40,271 nucleotides of DNA from Psychrobacillus soli (GTDB taxonomy: Bacteria > Bacillota > Bacilli > Bacillales_A > Planococcaceae): contig NZ_VDGG01000035.1 of NCBI RefSeq assembly GCF_006861775.1, forward strand, positions 1-40,271, given 5' to 3'. The first letter of the stretch is position 1. Each line of letters opens with the position of its first letter. The position numbers were made by a program, and so were the translations under genes. The notes below the pieces were generated by a model. That model saw only the letters and a list, made by a program, of their open reading frames with translations. It did not search any database and was not told the origin of the DNA. Positions 11,362 to 20,427 of this stretch are shown piece after piece.

Positions 11362-12358
11362 ATTAAAAGAAAATGGGATTCAATTTCTATTTAAATACGG
11401 TGCTATTGCCTTATTAATTATCATTATTTTATATTTTAGTTCCATTAGTGAAGCATTTTTAACATATGCTAACTTTACGGATATTTTGCGTTCTATATCT
11501 ATTGTTACGTTACTCGCGTTAGGAGTTACCTTTACATTAGTAGTAGGTGGGTTTGACCTGTCGGTTGGATCGACGATGTCGTTGTCAACGGTCGTTACTG
11601 CTTCTTTAATGGTGTGGTATGAAATGCCACTTTGGCTCGTTATTATTTTACCGATTTTAGTAGGGGTATTAGTGGGTGTCCTTAATAGTTTTTTAATTGT
11701 AGTATTAGGGATTCCAGATTTGCTTGCGACATTAAGTATGATGTATATCGTTGCAGGCTTTCATCGTACATATACGGAAGGTTATTCTATTTACAACAAT
11801 ATGCCACTTACTGCTGGAGGCACTGCTCCGGGGCAGTTATCGGAGGCATTTCTTTGGATTGGACAAGGAAGAATGCTTGGTTTGCCGGTCCCTGTATGGA
11901 TCATGCTAGGAATGGTATTAATCGCTTATGTAGTACTCCATCATACTCGGTGGGGACGAGTTTTATATATGACTGGTGGAAATGCAGAAGCTGCAACGTT
12001 GTCGGGAGTGAATATTCGTAAAGTGAAATTTGCTGCATATGTAATCTCTGGTATATTTGCTTCTATGGCCGGCATATTGTTTACTGCACGTGTTGGTTCG
12101 GGACAAATTGACGCTGGTGCACCTATGTTAATGGAAGCGGTAGCGGCTGTTTTTGTAGGGTATTCTGTTCTTGGGGCGGGGAAGCCAAATGCGATTGGAA
12201 CGTTTTTTGGAGCAGCTGTGATCGGTATTTTGTTAAATGGCTTAACGATCTTGAATTTGCCGTATTATGCATTTGATATTATTAAAGGTGCAGTACTAGT
12301 TTCGGCCCTTGCTGTGACGTATGTTTACGCGAAAAAAAGATTCACTCAAACAGGATAA
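11336..12358 (+). CDS. RbsC-type sugar ABC transporter permease
   Basis: About 340-residue BPD_transp_2-family permease with eight to ten hydrophobic segments, the family signature VVGGFDLSVGSTMSLS near the N-terminus and the cytoplasmic-loop motif GRVLYMTGGNAEAATLSGVNIRKVKFAAYVISG seen in RbsC-like proteins. The frame opens at 11309, but the ATG at 11336 follows AGGAAAGG at a better distance and still overlaps the ATPase gene by 26 nt. It is the last clear member of the riboswitch operon. No strong terminator follows it. Confidence 0.9.
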   Translation: MQAVGKKNKLKENGIQFLFKYGAIALLIIIILYFSSISEAFLTYANFTDILRSISIVTLLALGVTFTLVVGGFDLSVGSTMSLSTVVTASLMVWYEMPLWLVIILPILVGVLVGVLNSFLIVVLGIPDLLATLSMMYIVAGFHRTYTEGYSIYNNMPLTAGGTAPGQLSEAFLWIGQGRMLGLPVPVWIMLGMVLIAYVVLHHTRWGRVLYMTGGNAEAATLSGVNIRKVKFAAYVISGIFASMAGILFTARVGSGQIDAGAPMLMEAVAAVFVGYSVLGAGKPNAIGTFFGAAVIGILLNGLTILNLPYYAFDIIKGAVLVSALAVTYVYAKKRFTQTG

Positions 12359-12377
12359 ATTTTGTGTCTCGAAGTAC

Positions 12378-12405
12378 TTGTTTTCTTTTCATGTGAGTAT
12401 ATAAT
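12378..12405 (+). promoter_or_regulatory. Predicted promoter of MFS gene
   Basis: TTGTTT (12378-12383), 16-nt spacer, TATAAT (12400-12405), 40 nt before the start codon. It suggests the MFS gene can be transcribed apart from the riboswitch operon. Confidence 0.5.
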
Positions 12406-12446
12406 TCTAGCATATCCTATATTATTTTTCGGAATGGACGGAATTT

Positions 12447-13640
12447 ATGAAAACGTACAATGAAAAGATTAGTATTTATCATGGAATGGCTTCGACTATA
12501 GCACTTAACTTTTCCAATAATTTTTTTCCGATATTTGCAATTACAATATTAGGAGCTACTAATTATCAAGTGGGGCTAATTAGTTCATTGCCTCCACTAA
12601 TCGCGTTGTTAATGACGATACCAGCAGCAGTGTTGTTAAATCGAGCCAATGCCCAAAAGAAGCTAGTAGCTATGTCCGTGCTTCTAGCTAGGTTGATGTT
12701 TTTGCTTATCGTACTTGTTGTTTATTTACCTTCTCCTTCTTTTCATGCGTGGATATTTTTAGCCATTATTGCCTTCATCAGTGTACCGAATACGGTAGCA
12801 AATGTAGGGTGGCAAACTCTAATTAGTGGAATGATTAAGGAATCGAGAAGAGGACAGTTTTTCAGTGACCGCAATCGTTTACTGACAATGGTTGGGTTAG
12901 TATCAACGTTACTTGTTGGAATTTTAATGAGAGATGCTTCTGAAAGTATAGTTGCATATCAAATTCTGTTTGCGATTGCTTTCGTCTTTGGTTTGTTAGA
13001 GGTATTTTTCTTATTAAAACATGAAGAAGATGTTGTGAAAGTAGAAAATGGCTTACCGAAAAAGAAATCAATGGATTGGAGTATTTTTAAACATTCCAAT
13101 TATGTTTGGTTTTTAGCTGCTGCTCTCTTTTTTAACTTTGCTTGGCAAATGGCCTGGGGATTGTTCAATATTTACAATGTTAGAGTAGCAGGAGCAACGA
13201 TTTTTTGGATAAGTATGTTTTCGGTTGGTAGTATGCTTATGCAATTTTTAACATTTCCACTTTGGAAAAAATGGGCAGAAAAATATTCAAATTTAGGCGT
13301 GTTTATATTGGCTGCAGTTGGTATGGCAACAACGCCTTTTTTAGTAGTGCTATCTACAAACTTGTATTATTTAACACTTATTCAAACGACTTCAGGCTTC
13401 TTTTTAGCAGGCACCGTGTTAATTTTGTTTAATTTATTGTTAGAAAAATCTCCAGCGCAATCTCGTACGTATTGTATTACGACATACAATGTGTTATTGG
13501 CATTTGTTGCATTTGTCGCTCCACAAGTAGGTATTTGGTTTTTAGATCTATTTGGTATGGATGTGGCGATGTATATTAGTTCCTCATTAAGGTTATTAAG
13601 TGCGGTTGGGTTTTTCTATGTATATATGCGAAATAAATAA
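12447..13640 (+). CDS. MFS transporter
   Basis: 397-residue membrane protein with about 12 hydrophobic segments and a central charged loop (LKHEEDVVKVENGLPKKKS, about 190-208), typical of the major facilitator superfamily. Residues 20-130 resemble MFS helices 1-4, with ESRRGQFFSDRNRL at the cytoplasmic loop after helix 4. No substrate-defining motif is recognised. It lies 88 nt after the sugar permease, without a terminator between but with its own candidate promoter, so it may or may not belong to the S-box regulon. The start has a weak RBS (GGACGGAATTT). Confidence 0.8.
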   Translation: MKTYNEKISIYHGMASTIALNFSNNFFPIFAITILGATNYQVGLISSLPPLIALLMTIPAAVLLNRANAQKKLVAMSVLLARLMFLLIVLVVYLPSPSFHAWIFLAIIAFISVPNTVANVGWQTLISGMIKESRRGQFFSDRNRLLTMVGLVSTLLVGILMRDASESIVAYQILFAIAFVFGLLEVFFLLKHEEDVVKVENGLPKKKSMDWSIFKHSNYVWFLAAALFFNFAWQMAWGLFNIYNVRVAGATIFWISMFSVGSMLMQFLTFPLWKKWAEKYSNLGVFILAAVGMATTPFLVVLSTNLYYLTLIQTTSGFFLAGTVLILFNLLLEKSPAQSRTYCITTYNVLLAFVAFVAPQVGIWFLDLFGMDVAMYISSSLRLLSAVGFFYVYMRNK

Positions 13641-13646
13641 AAATTA

Positions 13647-13709
13647 AAAAACACCTCTACATTGATGATTTAGGTATTCTAGCCTGTTTTTTCAATGAAA
13701 GGTGTTTTT
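13647..13709. terminator. Terminator after MFS gene, overlaps the 3' end of the small minus-strand gene
   Basis: AAAAACACCT (13646-13655) pairs with AGGTGTTTTT (13699-13708), extended by CATTGA / TCAATG, giving a stem with T-tracts in both directions. Confidence 0.65.
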
Positions 13710-13897
13710 CTTTGTATTTGTCGAATTAGCTTATATGTTGGGGAAATAGAAAAAAATAGTAAAACCTGGTCTAACATTTCGTAATGTTGTTTGGTAATTA
13801 CAAAAAGACAATCTAGTTCTTCTGTTTTTGATATGACCTGTATTAGTGGAGTGAATATAATTCCCTCTAGCCGAGTTTCAAAGACAATTATCTCCAT
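13679..13897 (-). CDS. Small hypothetical protein
   Basis: 72 residues from the ATG at 13897 (the open frame extends to 13921), supported by GGGAGGTG six nt upstream. The sequence starts MEIIVFETRLEGIIFTPLIQ and has no membrane segment or motif I recognise; a mixed hydrophobic pattern suggests a small alpha/beta fold. It lies 42 nt after the glycosyltransferase gene on the same strand and is probably co-transcribed with it. Its last codons overlap the terminator stem shared with the MFS gene. Function unknown. Confidence 0.6.
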   Translation of the reverse strand: MEIIVFETRLEGIIFTPLIQVISKTEELDCLFVITKQHYEMLDQVLLFFSISPTYKLIRQIQRKTPFIEKTG

Positions 13898-13939
13898 ATA
13901 GTTACACCTCCCTTTCAACATTCGTCCTTTAGCTTTATT

Positions 13940-15550
13940 TTACCGTCGTATTAAGAGTAGTTTTGTAATATTCCCGTCAACTTCCTCGAAATGCGGTACG
14001 TATTCATCTCCCCAACGTTTCAGTGTTTCATTTACAACCATTCGAGTCTGTCGGTTTAACATTTCCTTTTCTAAGATGGTTAAGTTTTTGCTGTGCTGAC
14101 GTTGATGGTAAAGTGTCTGATCGATCCAGTGAGTGTCGAACCGTTCTACCATTCTTAAAAACATCGTAAAGTCATCTGCCAAAAGTGGTTCGCCGTGTAA
14201 CGATGACATCCAACCTTTTAATTTTTTTAGGGTCGACAGCCTATACATACGTGGACAATGAGTTTTGAAGTTCTGTAATACATCATACTTATTTGAACTT
14301 GGAATACCTTTATATACAGCTCCTTTTATTAATTGGCCATTCTCTTCTACCCAAATTTGTCGATTTGCAAAAGCCATGCCTACTTTGGAAGGTAAAGTGT
14401 CCATCTTATTTAACATAATCTCTAAAGTGTTAGGATCAATCCAATCATCTCCGTTTAGTTCAAGTACGTATTCACCTAATACATAACTTAAGCCAATATT
14501 TAGTGCTTCAGCTTTATGTCTTTTGTCTAGATGAATGGGAATCATTCTTGAATCATGCACCGAATAAATTTTTTCTAATGTACTATCGGTTGAGCCCACG
14601 TCTAGTACGACCATATGAAAATTGGAATAGGTTTGATCTAAAATACTCTGAATACAGTTATTAATATAGTTTTCGTCGTTATGTGCTGTAATGATAACTG
14701 TAACTTTTGGTATATCCCCGTTCCTTTGTCTATGATTCACACTGGCACTCATTCTTTTCGTAAATAACTCTTCTGAAGGTGTAATGGTAGTTAGAGAGTA
14801 CTTGCCATTTAAGCGATACTCCAACAATATTTCATGTATGAATTGGAATTCACCGAGCTGCATCAACCTTATCCAAAATTCATAATCAGAAACTAGTCCA
14901 TAATTTGGGTCATAGCCGTCTGCCTTTTCATATGCTTCTCTTCTAAAAAGGAACGATGCTCCAATGAAACAAGTAAACATAATTTCCTCTTTTGGACGAT
15001 TCATCATGTTAAACAGTGATGTATACCAAGCTTGTCCAAAAGAATCCGATCGTCCTTGCTCATCTATCGATTGATACATGGAGTAAACTAGTACCGTGTT
15101 TGAAGAGACGCTGTTCATTGTATTTACTAATCTTTCAAGAAAGTTAGGTTTTAGTCTATTATCGCCAGAAATCCAGGTTAAATAGGGGCAGTCTAGTAGG
15201 TACTCATAACCCTCATTTAGAGAATAGGCAATTCCTTTATTATTAGTACGGTGAATGATGGAGTATGAACATGTGAGAACTTCCGAAGCTTCGTAGGTTG
15301 CTTTTAAGGTCTCCTCATTTGCACCATCAATTACAATAACTAACTTGAAATTTCGATAGGTTTGTTTTTCGATTGACTGTATACATTCTATTAAATAATC
15401 TCTTTTTTGGTTATACACGGGAAGTACAATGCCTACCTTGCTATTATGCTTGTTGTCATCAGTACTACTTAAATAACCTTTTTTTCTTACCTGTTTTGGC
15501 TGAAATTTGCTGTGTAATCGGTGGTACCATCTAATCTTTTTCAAAAACAT
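13940..15550 (-). CDS. Double-domain family 2 glycosyltransferase
   Basis: 536-residue protein with two GT-A fold, GT2-type domains in tandem. Domain 1 covers about residues 38-270 (VGIVLPVYNQKRDYLIECIQSIEKQTYRN, WISGDNRLKPNF in the DXD position). Domain 2 covers about 277-500 (VTVIITAHNDENYINNCIQSILDQTYSN, LELNGDDWIDPNT as the DXD site). No signal peptide or membrane segment, so it should act on the cytoplasmic side. The N-terminus is basic (KKIRWYHRLHSKFQPKQVRKKG). RBS GAAAGGAG precedes the ATG. No polysaccharide gene cluster surrounds it; a spore-surface or cell-wall glycan role is only a guess. Confidence 0.88.
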   Translation of the reverse strand: MFLKKIRWYHRLHSKFQPKQVRKKGYLSSTDDNKHNSKVGIVLPVYNQKRDYLIECIQSIEKQTYRNFKLVIVIDGANEETLKATYEASEVLTCSYSIIHRTNNKGIAYSLNEGYEYLLDCPYLTWISGDNRLKPNFLERLVNTMNSVSSNTVLVYSMYQSIDEQGRSDSFGQAWYTSLFNMMNRPKEEIMFTCFIGASFLFRREAYEKADGYDPNYGLVSDYEFWIRLMQLGEFQFIHEILLEYRLNGKYSLTTITPSEELFTKRMSASVNHRQRNGDIPKVTVIITAHNDENYINNCIQSILDQTYSNFHMVVLDVGSTDSTLEKIYSVHDSRMIPIHLDKRHKAEALNIGLSYVLGEYVLELNGDDWIDPNTLEIMLNKMDTLPSKVGMAFANRQIWVEENGQLIKGAVYKGIPSSNKYDVLQNFKTHCPRMYRLSTLKKLKGWMSSLHGEPLLADDFTMFLRMVERFDTHWIDQTLYHQRQHSKNLTILEKEMLNRQTRMVVNETLKRWGDEYVPHFEEVDGNITKLLLIRR

Positions 15551-15759
15551 TTTAGTTCTCCTTTCCTAGATATTTAACGGCATAGAAACCGTCTATAGAA
15601 TAATCTATGAAATTCTAGAGAACTGGATAGGGCTATTTTATTATAGAAATTATATTAAATCTTTTTACTATTAACTTTTAGAAAAAGGAAATTATTCGTT
15701 TAGGTAGTTAGAGAGGAAAAATTCGTGGGGAGGAAGGGAGTTAATCGCTCCCTTCTACG

Positions 15760-16404
15760 TCATCTTTGGCTTAATCCATGCATGATGAATTGAACAGTTC
15801 GCTCTATTTCAAGTTCATCATCCCATTCACTATCAGGAAAGAAAATATAACGAGATATTAAATAGCCGAATATGCTTGAAATGGCAAGTCTTGCAGCACT
15901 TAGAGTCGGCATTTCGATTAGTTGCCCTTTATCTTGATACTCTTTAATAACGAGTAAAATACGATCGAATGTTTTTCGGGCAACTTGCTCTAAAAATTGT
16001 TCTCTTAACTCGGGTTGGAACGGGATTTCTTGCATCATAATTTTAATAACTGGAAGCATTTTTTTTATGATGTCGCTTCGATTTTGGATTGCTGCTCTCA
16101 AAAAGTCTTCTACATGTTCATACGGGTGGTCTAATACTTTATGAAAGTCATTTACAATGAATGGACCGATTAGCTTCGCCATAAGGGGAGCGACAATTGA
16201 AACAAGCAACTCTTTTTTCGTTTTATAGTGTCTAAAAATAGTACCTTCCGCTACACCCGCTTTTTTCGCAATTTCACTAGTAGATGTTGCAGCATATCCT
16301 TTTTCGGAAAATGACTCTATAGCAGCGAGGATAATCTTTTTTTGTTTCTCTGTTAATTTGTCATCTTCAAATAATTGTTGTAACAATACTTCATCTTCTG
16401 ACAT
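15760..16404 (-). CDS. TetR/AcrR-family transcriptional regulator
   Basis: 214-residue regulator. The N-terminal HTH is classic: KIILAAIESFSEKGYAATSTSEIAKKAGVAEGTIFRHYKTKKELL (about 22-66). The remainder is a helical ligand-binding domain. It is the third gene of the leftward ABC exporter operon (12 nt after the permease) and probably represses it, with the palindrome at 18264-18281 in the operon promoter as a likely operator. The inducer is unknown. RBS GAAAGGAG precedes the ATG. The 15551-15759 gap upstream of the glycosyltransferase is AT-rich with nothing recognised. Confidence 0.92.
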   Translation of the reverse strand: MSEDEVLLQQLFEDDKLTEKQKKIILAAIESFSEKGYAATSTSEIAKKAGVAEGTIFRHYKTKKELLVSIVAPLMAKLIGPFIVNDFHKVLDHPYEHVEDFLRAAIQNRSDIIKKMLPVIKIMMQEIPFQPELREQFLEQVARKTFDRILLVIKEYQDKGQLIEMPTLSAARLAISSIFGYLISRYIFFPDSEWDDELEIERTVQFIMHGLSQR

Positions 16405-16416
16405 TAGTTACTCCTT

Positions 16417-17523
16417 TCAAATTTTTCGATATTTCTTTAAAGCAAGTATATTTAATACAATGAATACAAGGGCAAAACCTAATAGCACAAATAGTTCATT
16501 TTTAATATCACTTAGGCCTAAACCTTTATACATTACGTCAACTAACGCATTTCCACCATAGTACATCGGCATACATTTCGCAACAAGTTGCATCCATTCC
16601 GGCATTCCTTCAAACGGCAAAATTCCTGCGAAAAATACTTGGGGAATAATTGCAATCGGTATAAACTGCATCATTTGAAATTCAGAATTCGCAAAAGCAG
16701 ACAATAAAATACCAAGTAATAATGCAACAAGCGCTAGTGATAAATTAATCAAAATAACGTTCCAAAGGGAGCCAACGAGCATAATATCTAATATTTTCGT
16801 AGCATAAAAAACAACGATTATTGTTTGAATGATTGCAAAGAAACCGTATCCTATTAAATAACCAAATACTATATCTCTTCTTTGGATAGGTGTTGCCATC
16901 AAGCGGTCAAGTGTTCCCGTAGTTCGTTCTCGCAATAATCCAATACCGGAAATGAGGAAGACGAAAAAGAATACAAAGAAACCGACTAAAATAGGACTTA
17001 ACTGATCAAAGAAGGTTGTGTCACTACTTCCGTAAATATAAGAAGTATTAAATTCTGGCACTTTTGCTTGAGGTAAATAGATTGGTGTATTTGGAAGTTG
17101 ACGTCCGATATCTTCAACTAAATTGGCTAAATTAGTTGCTTGTTCGCTTGCATTTACGGTGGAAATAGCTTGCAGTACTTTAGTTTGTAACACTTTTGCT
17201 TTAGAAGGGTCGTCATTTGTTATAGTTAAATCTATTTGGTCTCCTTCTAGTTGAAGTATAGCATCTAAGTTCTCATCTTTTATAAGTTGGTCTGGATTTT
17301 TTAGTTGATCATATTGGATGATTTCTATTTCTTTTTCTTTTAGCTCATTTATTAGACTTTCTTCCACACCATTTACGCCTAGTTTTGGAGTAGTTGTGTC
17401 AGAGGAAAGTAAAAAATGCAGCAATGTTAAAATAACTAGAGGTGCGACCATCATTAAAGCGAGGGTTCGTTTATCCCGTACCATTTGGATACAAACACGC
17501 TTAACTAATGCGATTGTTCTCAT
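16417..17523 (-). CDS. ABC-2 type exporter permease
   Basis: 368-residue ABC-2 membrane protein. It has one N-terminal membrane segment (about 24-42), a large extracytoplasmic domain (about 43-175), then five further segments, with the conserved RERTTGTLDRLMATPIQRRDIVFGYLIGY at the start of the second half and GILPFEGMPEWMQLVAKCMPMYYGGNAL near the end, as in YhgE/DrrB/LinH-like exporters. Its start overlaps the ATPase gene by 23 nt. With the ATPase it forms an exporter of unknown substrate (drug or lipid are typical for the family). Confidence 0.9.
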   Translation of the reverse strand: MRTIALVKRVCIQMVRDKRTLALMMVAPLVILTLLHFLLSSDTTTPKLGVNGVEESLINELKEKEIEIIQYDQLKNPDQLIKDENLDAILQLEGDQIDLTITNDDPSKAKVLQTKVLQAISTVNASEQATNLANLVEDIGRQLPNTPIYLPQAKVPEFNTSYIYGSSDTTFFDQLSPILVGFFVFFFVFLISGIGLLRERTTGTLDRLMATPIQRRDIVFGYLIGYGFFAIIQTIIVVFYATKILDIMLVGSLWNVILINLSLALVALLLGILLSAFANSEFQMMQFIPIAIIPQVFFAGILPFEGMPEWMQLVAKCMPMYYGGNALVDVMYKGLGLSDIKNELFVLLGFALVFIVLNILALKKYRKI

Positions 17524-18241
17524 GTTTTTTACCTCCTGCTTTTAAAAATACTTCCTCTAAACTATTAATATTGTAATGGTTTTTCAAATCTTTGGGAGAA
17601 CCGTTGGATATTATTTCCCCATCTCTTACCATCGCAAGCTGATCACATTTCTCCGCTTCATCCATTACGTGTGTTGTTATTAATATTGTTTTTCCATTGT
17701 TTTTTAATCGATTTATTTCCTCCCAAATAGACTTTCTGAGCTCGGGATCTATTCCAACAGTTGGCTCGTCAAGTATTAATATTGGAGGGTCGTGTATTAA
17801 TGCAATAGCTAGTGATAGTCTGCGCTTCATACCACCTGAATAGTTTTGAACTTTTTTAGTTAGGTGAGGGGTCAGTTCAACCAAATCGGCAGCATAAGCA
17901 ATGCGCTTTTTTTGTGATTCTTTGTTCAATTTATAAAGGGAAGCAAAAAATGCAAGATTTTCTTTACCAGTCAAATCGTTGTATAATGCATCCGCTTGTG
18001 CCATGTAACCGATACTTTGTAACAAACCCAAATTTGGAACTTGCGTATGGAGCACTTGTACTTGACCAGCAGAAGGATGGTCCATTCCTACAATAATTTT
18101 CACTAATGTTGTTTTACCTGAACCAGAGGGACCGATTAAGCCAAAAATTTGTCCAGCGTCTACGTTAATATTAATGTTATTTAAAACCGTCTTTTTCCCA
18201 AAACTTTTACTTACTTGTTCTAATACAATAGTCGAAGTCAA
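17501..18241 (-). CDS. ABC exporter ATP-binding protein
   Basis: 246-residue ATPase of the CcmA/DrrA type. Walker A is GPSGSGKTT, signature NYSGGMKRRLSLAIAL, Walker B PILILDEPTVGID, and H-loop TTHVMDEAE. The TTG start is preceded by AGGAGG at seven nt. First gene of the operon ATPase-permease-TetR, with a strong promoter and palindromic operator upstream. The TetR gene in the same transcript points to substrate-induced autoregulation. Confidence 0.93.
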   Translation of the reverse strand: MTSTIVLEQVSKSFGKKTVLNNININVDAGQIFGLIGPSGSGKTTLVKIIVGMDHPSAGQVQVLHTQVPNLGLLQSIGYMAQADALYNDLTGKENLAFFASLYKLNKESQKKRIAYAADLVELTPHLTKKVQNYSGGMKRRLSLAIALIHDPPILILDEPTVGIDPELRKSIWEEINRLKNNGKTILITTHVMDEAEKCDQLAMVRDGEIISNGSPKDLKNHYNINSLEEVFLKAGGKKHENNRIS

Positions 18242-18263
18242 TTATAAAACCTCCTATTCATTT

Positions 18264-18312
18264 AATGAGTGATTACTCACTTTTATTATATGCCTAATCA
18301 ATAATAGGTCAA
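18264..18312 (-). promoter_or_regulatory. Promoter and TetR-type operator of the ABC exporter operon
   Basis: On the minus strand: TTGACC (18312-18307), 16-nt spacer, TATAAT (18290-18285). Directly downstream is the palindromic TGAGTGATTACTCACT (18266-18281), readable as TGAGT-N4-ACTCA or AGTGA-N4-TCACT, the form many TetR-family operators take. A repressor there would block the transcription start. Confidence 0.75.
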
Positions 18313-18409
18313 TAGCGGATTAGAAAAATAACAGATACAATAAGGAAAGAAAATATAAAGATAGCATAATAAATTTTTAAAAGTAGATGATTAAGAGGGA
18401 GGTGCTTCT

Positions 18410-19483
18410 ATGAAAGTGTTCATTTCACTACTAGTTATACTAATTTCGGTCTTACTTTATTTTAATCTGCAAATAAAAGAACCTTTCCAAGAAAAGTTCC
18501 ACGGGAAACAATATTCGACATTTCATATTGATTATCGCGAAGAAACGATAAAAATCGGTATGATTGGAGATATTTTGTTGCATTTTCCTCTGTATCATTA
18601 TAAAAGTTTTCTACCCTCATTTGAGCCTATTAAGGAAGAGCTAGAATCATTGGATATACTACTAGCCAATCAAGAATCTATTCCGGCTGGTGTTGAATTT
18701 GGATTATCCGGCTACCCTGATTTTGCTAGCCCTACGCATATTATCGATGACTTAAAGAAAGTTGGCGTTGATATGATATCGATGGCTAATAATCATACAC
18801 TCGATCAAGAGGAGGCTGGGGTACTAGCGGCGATCAATCATATGAAAAATGTTGATATGCCTTATATTGGCGCATATGAATCATTGGAAGATTTACAAAC
18901 CGATCGTATTTTGCAAGTAGATACTATTAGCTTTGGGTTTCTAAGTTATACTTACGGGACAAATGGTCATGAAACGCCCAGTGGAAAGGATTATTTGGTT
19001 AACCGTATCGATGTAGAGCGAATCACAAAGGATATTGGCGCTTTAAAGCAAAAAGTAGATTTTATTGTAGTAAGTATGCATTGGGGGACGGAGTATGAGT
19101 TGGAACCTAATGGAGAACAAAAAAATCTTGCAAATGCGATTGCTGATGCGGGAGCAAATATTATTTTCGGACATCACCCGCATGTCATTCAGCCATATGA
19201 AATGCTCACGACAAGTAGTGGTCACCAAACGCATGTGTTTTATTCGCTTGGTAACTTTTTTTCTGCGCAAAAAACAGAGAATACGAATATTGGTGGGATT
19301 GCTAAGTTAGAGATATTAAAGAAAACTATTAATGGTAAACAAGTGTTAAGTATAGAGAACCCTTCTTTTATATCGACAGCTGTTTTGAGGGGAGAACCGT
19401 TTACAGTGCATCCACTTATACCTGTAGAGAACCAAATAGGCCGGACAGATAAGTCGGTGCAGCGACATGTATTTGGCGAGTGA
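18410..19483 (+). CDS. CapA/YwtB-family putative metallophosphatase
   Basis: 357-residue protein of the CapA (poly-gamma-glutamate capsule) family. A single N-terminal membrane anchor (residues 2-20) exports the domain. Metallophosphoesterase-like motifs are MIGDILLH, LANQES, MANNHTLDQ, VVSMHWGTEYEL, IFGHHPHVIQPYE and FYSLGNFF. RBS GAGGGAGGTG supports the ATG. No pgs/cap synthesis genes adjoin it, so a role in polyglutamate handling is unproven. The final codons and TGA lie inside repeat copy B, so the C-terminus may have been changed by the repeat. Confidence 0.87.
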   Translation: MKVFISLLVILISVLLYFNLQIKEPFQEKFHGKQYSTFHIDYREETIKIGMIGDILLHFPLYHYKSFLPSFEPIKEELESLDILLANQESIPAGVEFGLSGYPDFASPTHIIDDLKKVGVDMISMANNHTLDQEEAGVLAAINHMKNVDMPYIGAYESLEDLQTDRILQVDTISFGFLSYTYGTNGHETPSGKDYLVNRIDVERITKDIGALKQKVDFIVVSMHWGTEYELEPNGEQKNLANAIADAGANIIFGHHPHVIQPYEMLTTSSGHQTHVFYSLGNFFSAQKTENTNIGGIAKLEILKKTINGKQVLSIENPSFISTAVLRGEPFTVHPLIPVENQIGRTDKSVQRHVFGE

Positions 19484-19720
19484 TGAGCCATCCCCGCCGC
19501 CTGCAGCGAAAATCAAGGGAAATTGCTGACTTATTCAGTATCGACTCGCTAAAAACAAAATCTTATCTAGTTTTTCAATTGCCTGAACCCAGTAAATGGC
19601 TTAGGGCAACCAAACTGTCATTGAAAGCAATCAATTCTTTTCGAAGAGCAACCAAATCAGCACGAGAGCAACTAATTGACAGATGAAAGCAACTAATTCT
19701 TAAAATAACAAGTTTACTTG
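19476..19720 (+). repeat. Composite intergenic repeat, copy B (hairpin mostly deleted, array complete)
   Basis: Only part of the hairpin remains: GGCGAGTGATGAGCCATCC leading to CTGCAGCGAAAATC (19501-19514). The linker (about 19515-19595) aligns with the other copies, including the shared CTTATTCAGTATC, CTCGCTAAAAACAAAATC and CCAGTAAATGG blocks. Then five array units with GCAA cores at 19606, 19627, 19648, 19668 and 19689, ending in TTCTTAAAATAACAAG and TTTACTTG. An open frame through it is judged spurious. Confidence 0.85.
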
Positions 19721-19781
19721 AAGTGAGCCACCAATGACTGTTAAGCACTATTTCTACATTCTTAAAATAGGAGGGATAACC

Positions 19782-20387
19782 ATGAGAGAACAAGATCATG
19801 ATCGTTTATTACGTATAAAAACAGAAGGAATTCGGGAGTGGCAACACCAATCCGCACATTACAATCGCTATGAAGCGACCCCTTATATGGCACTTGAGGC
19901 TCTTTTTGATGAGTATGTATGTACAACTTCTGATAAGTTTGTAGATTTCGGTTGCGGTAAAGGTCGCTTCCCATTTTACGTTCATCACCATCTTCATGTA
20001 GCTGCAACAGGGGTAGAGATGAATGGACAACTATATCAGGAGGCGGTTGAAAACTTAACTAAATATATGGAGCGAGCGAAGCATTCAAGGGCATCTATTC
20101 GTTTTGAGCAAATTTTTGCCGAAGGGTATGATATCGAACCGAATGAAAATCGATTTTATTTCTTTAATCCTTTTTCCATTCAAATTTTTCAAAAGGTTAT
20201 TGATAATATTCTCTTATCTGTAGAACAATATCCGCGTTCAGTCGACGTTATACTTTATTATCCGACGATGGAGTACATTCAATTCATGGAAGTGAATACT
20301 GCGTTTGAGTTGCTGAAGGAAGTAAGGATACCTGAGTTATATAAACAAAATACGAATGAACGGTTTATGATATACCGGTATGAATGA
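19782..20387 (+). CDS. Class I SAM-dependent methyltransferase
   Basis: 201 residues from the ATG at 19782, chosen because AGGAGGG lies seven nt upstream (an upstream ATG at 19734 has none). Motif I is FVDFGCGKGRFPFY (about residues 46-59), with the acidic end of strand 2 in VEMNGQLYQEAVENL. FYFFNPF occupies the motif IV position and lacks the NPPY of N-methyltransferases, so the substrate is unclear. It is a single gene between repeat copy B and a weak hairpin. I do not recognise a specific name. Confidence 0.85.
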   Translation: MREQDHDRLLRIKTEGIREWQHQSAHYNRYEATPYMALEALFDEYVCTTSDKFVDFGCGKGRFPFYVHHHLHVAATGVEMNGQLYQEAVENLTKYMERAKHSRASIRFEQIFAEGYDIEPNENRFYFFNPFSIQIFQKVIDNILLSVEQYPRSVDVILYYPTMEYIQFMEVNTAFELLKEVRIPELYKQNTNERFMIYRYE

Positions 20388-20389
20388 TG

Positions 20390-20418
20390 AAAGCACCTCT
20401 CTATGTGAAAGGTGCTTA
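20390..20418. terminator. Hairpin between convergent genes
   Basis: AAGCACCT pairs with AGGTGCTT across a short loop; T-tracts are poor on both sides, so termination is only probable. Confidence 0.5.
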
Positions 20419-20427
20419 ACTAAAAAG

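Noticed and set aside
19480-19686. 68-codon frame after the CapA gene
   Set aside because: It is made of the repeat linker and array and has no RBS.
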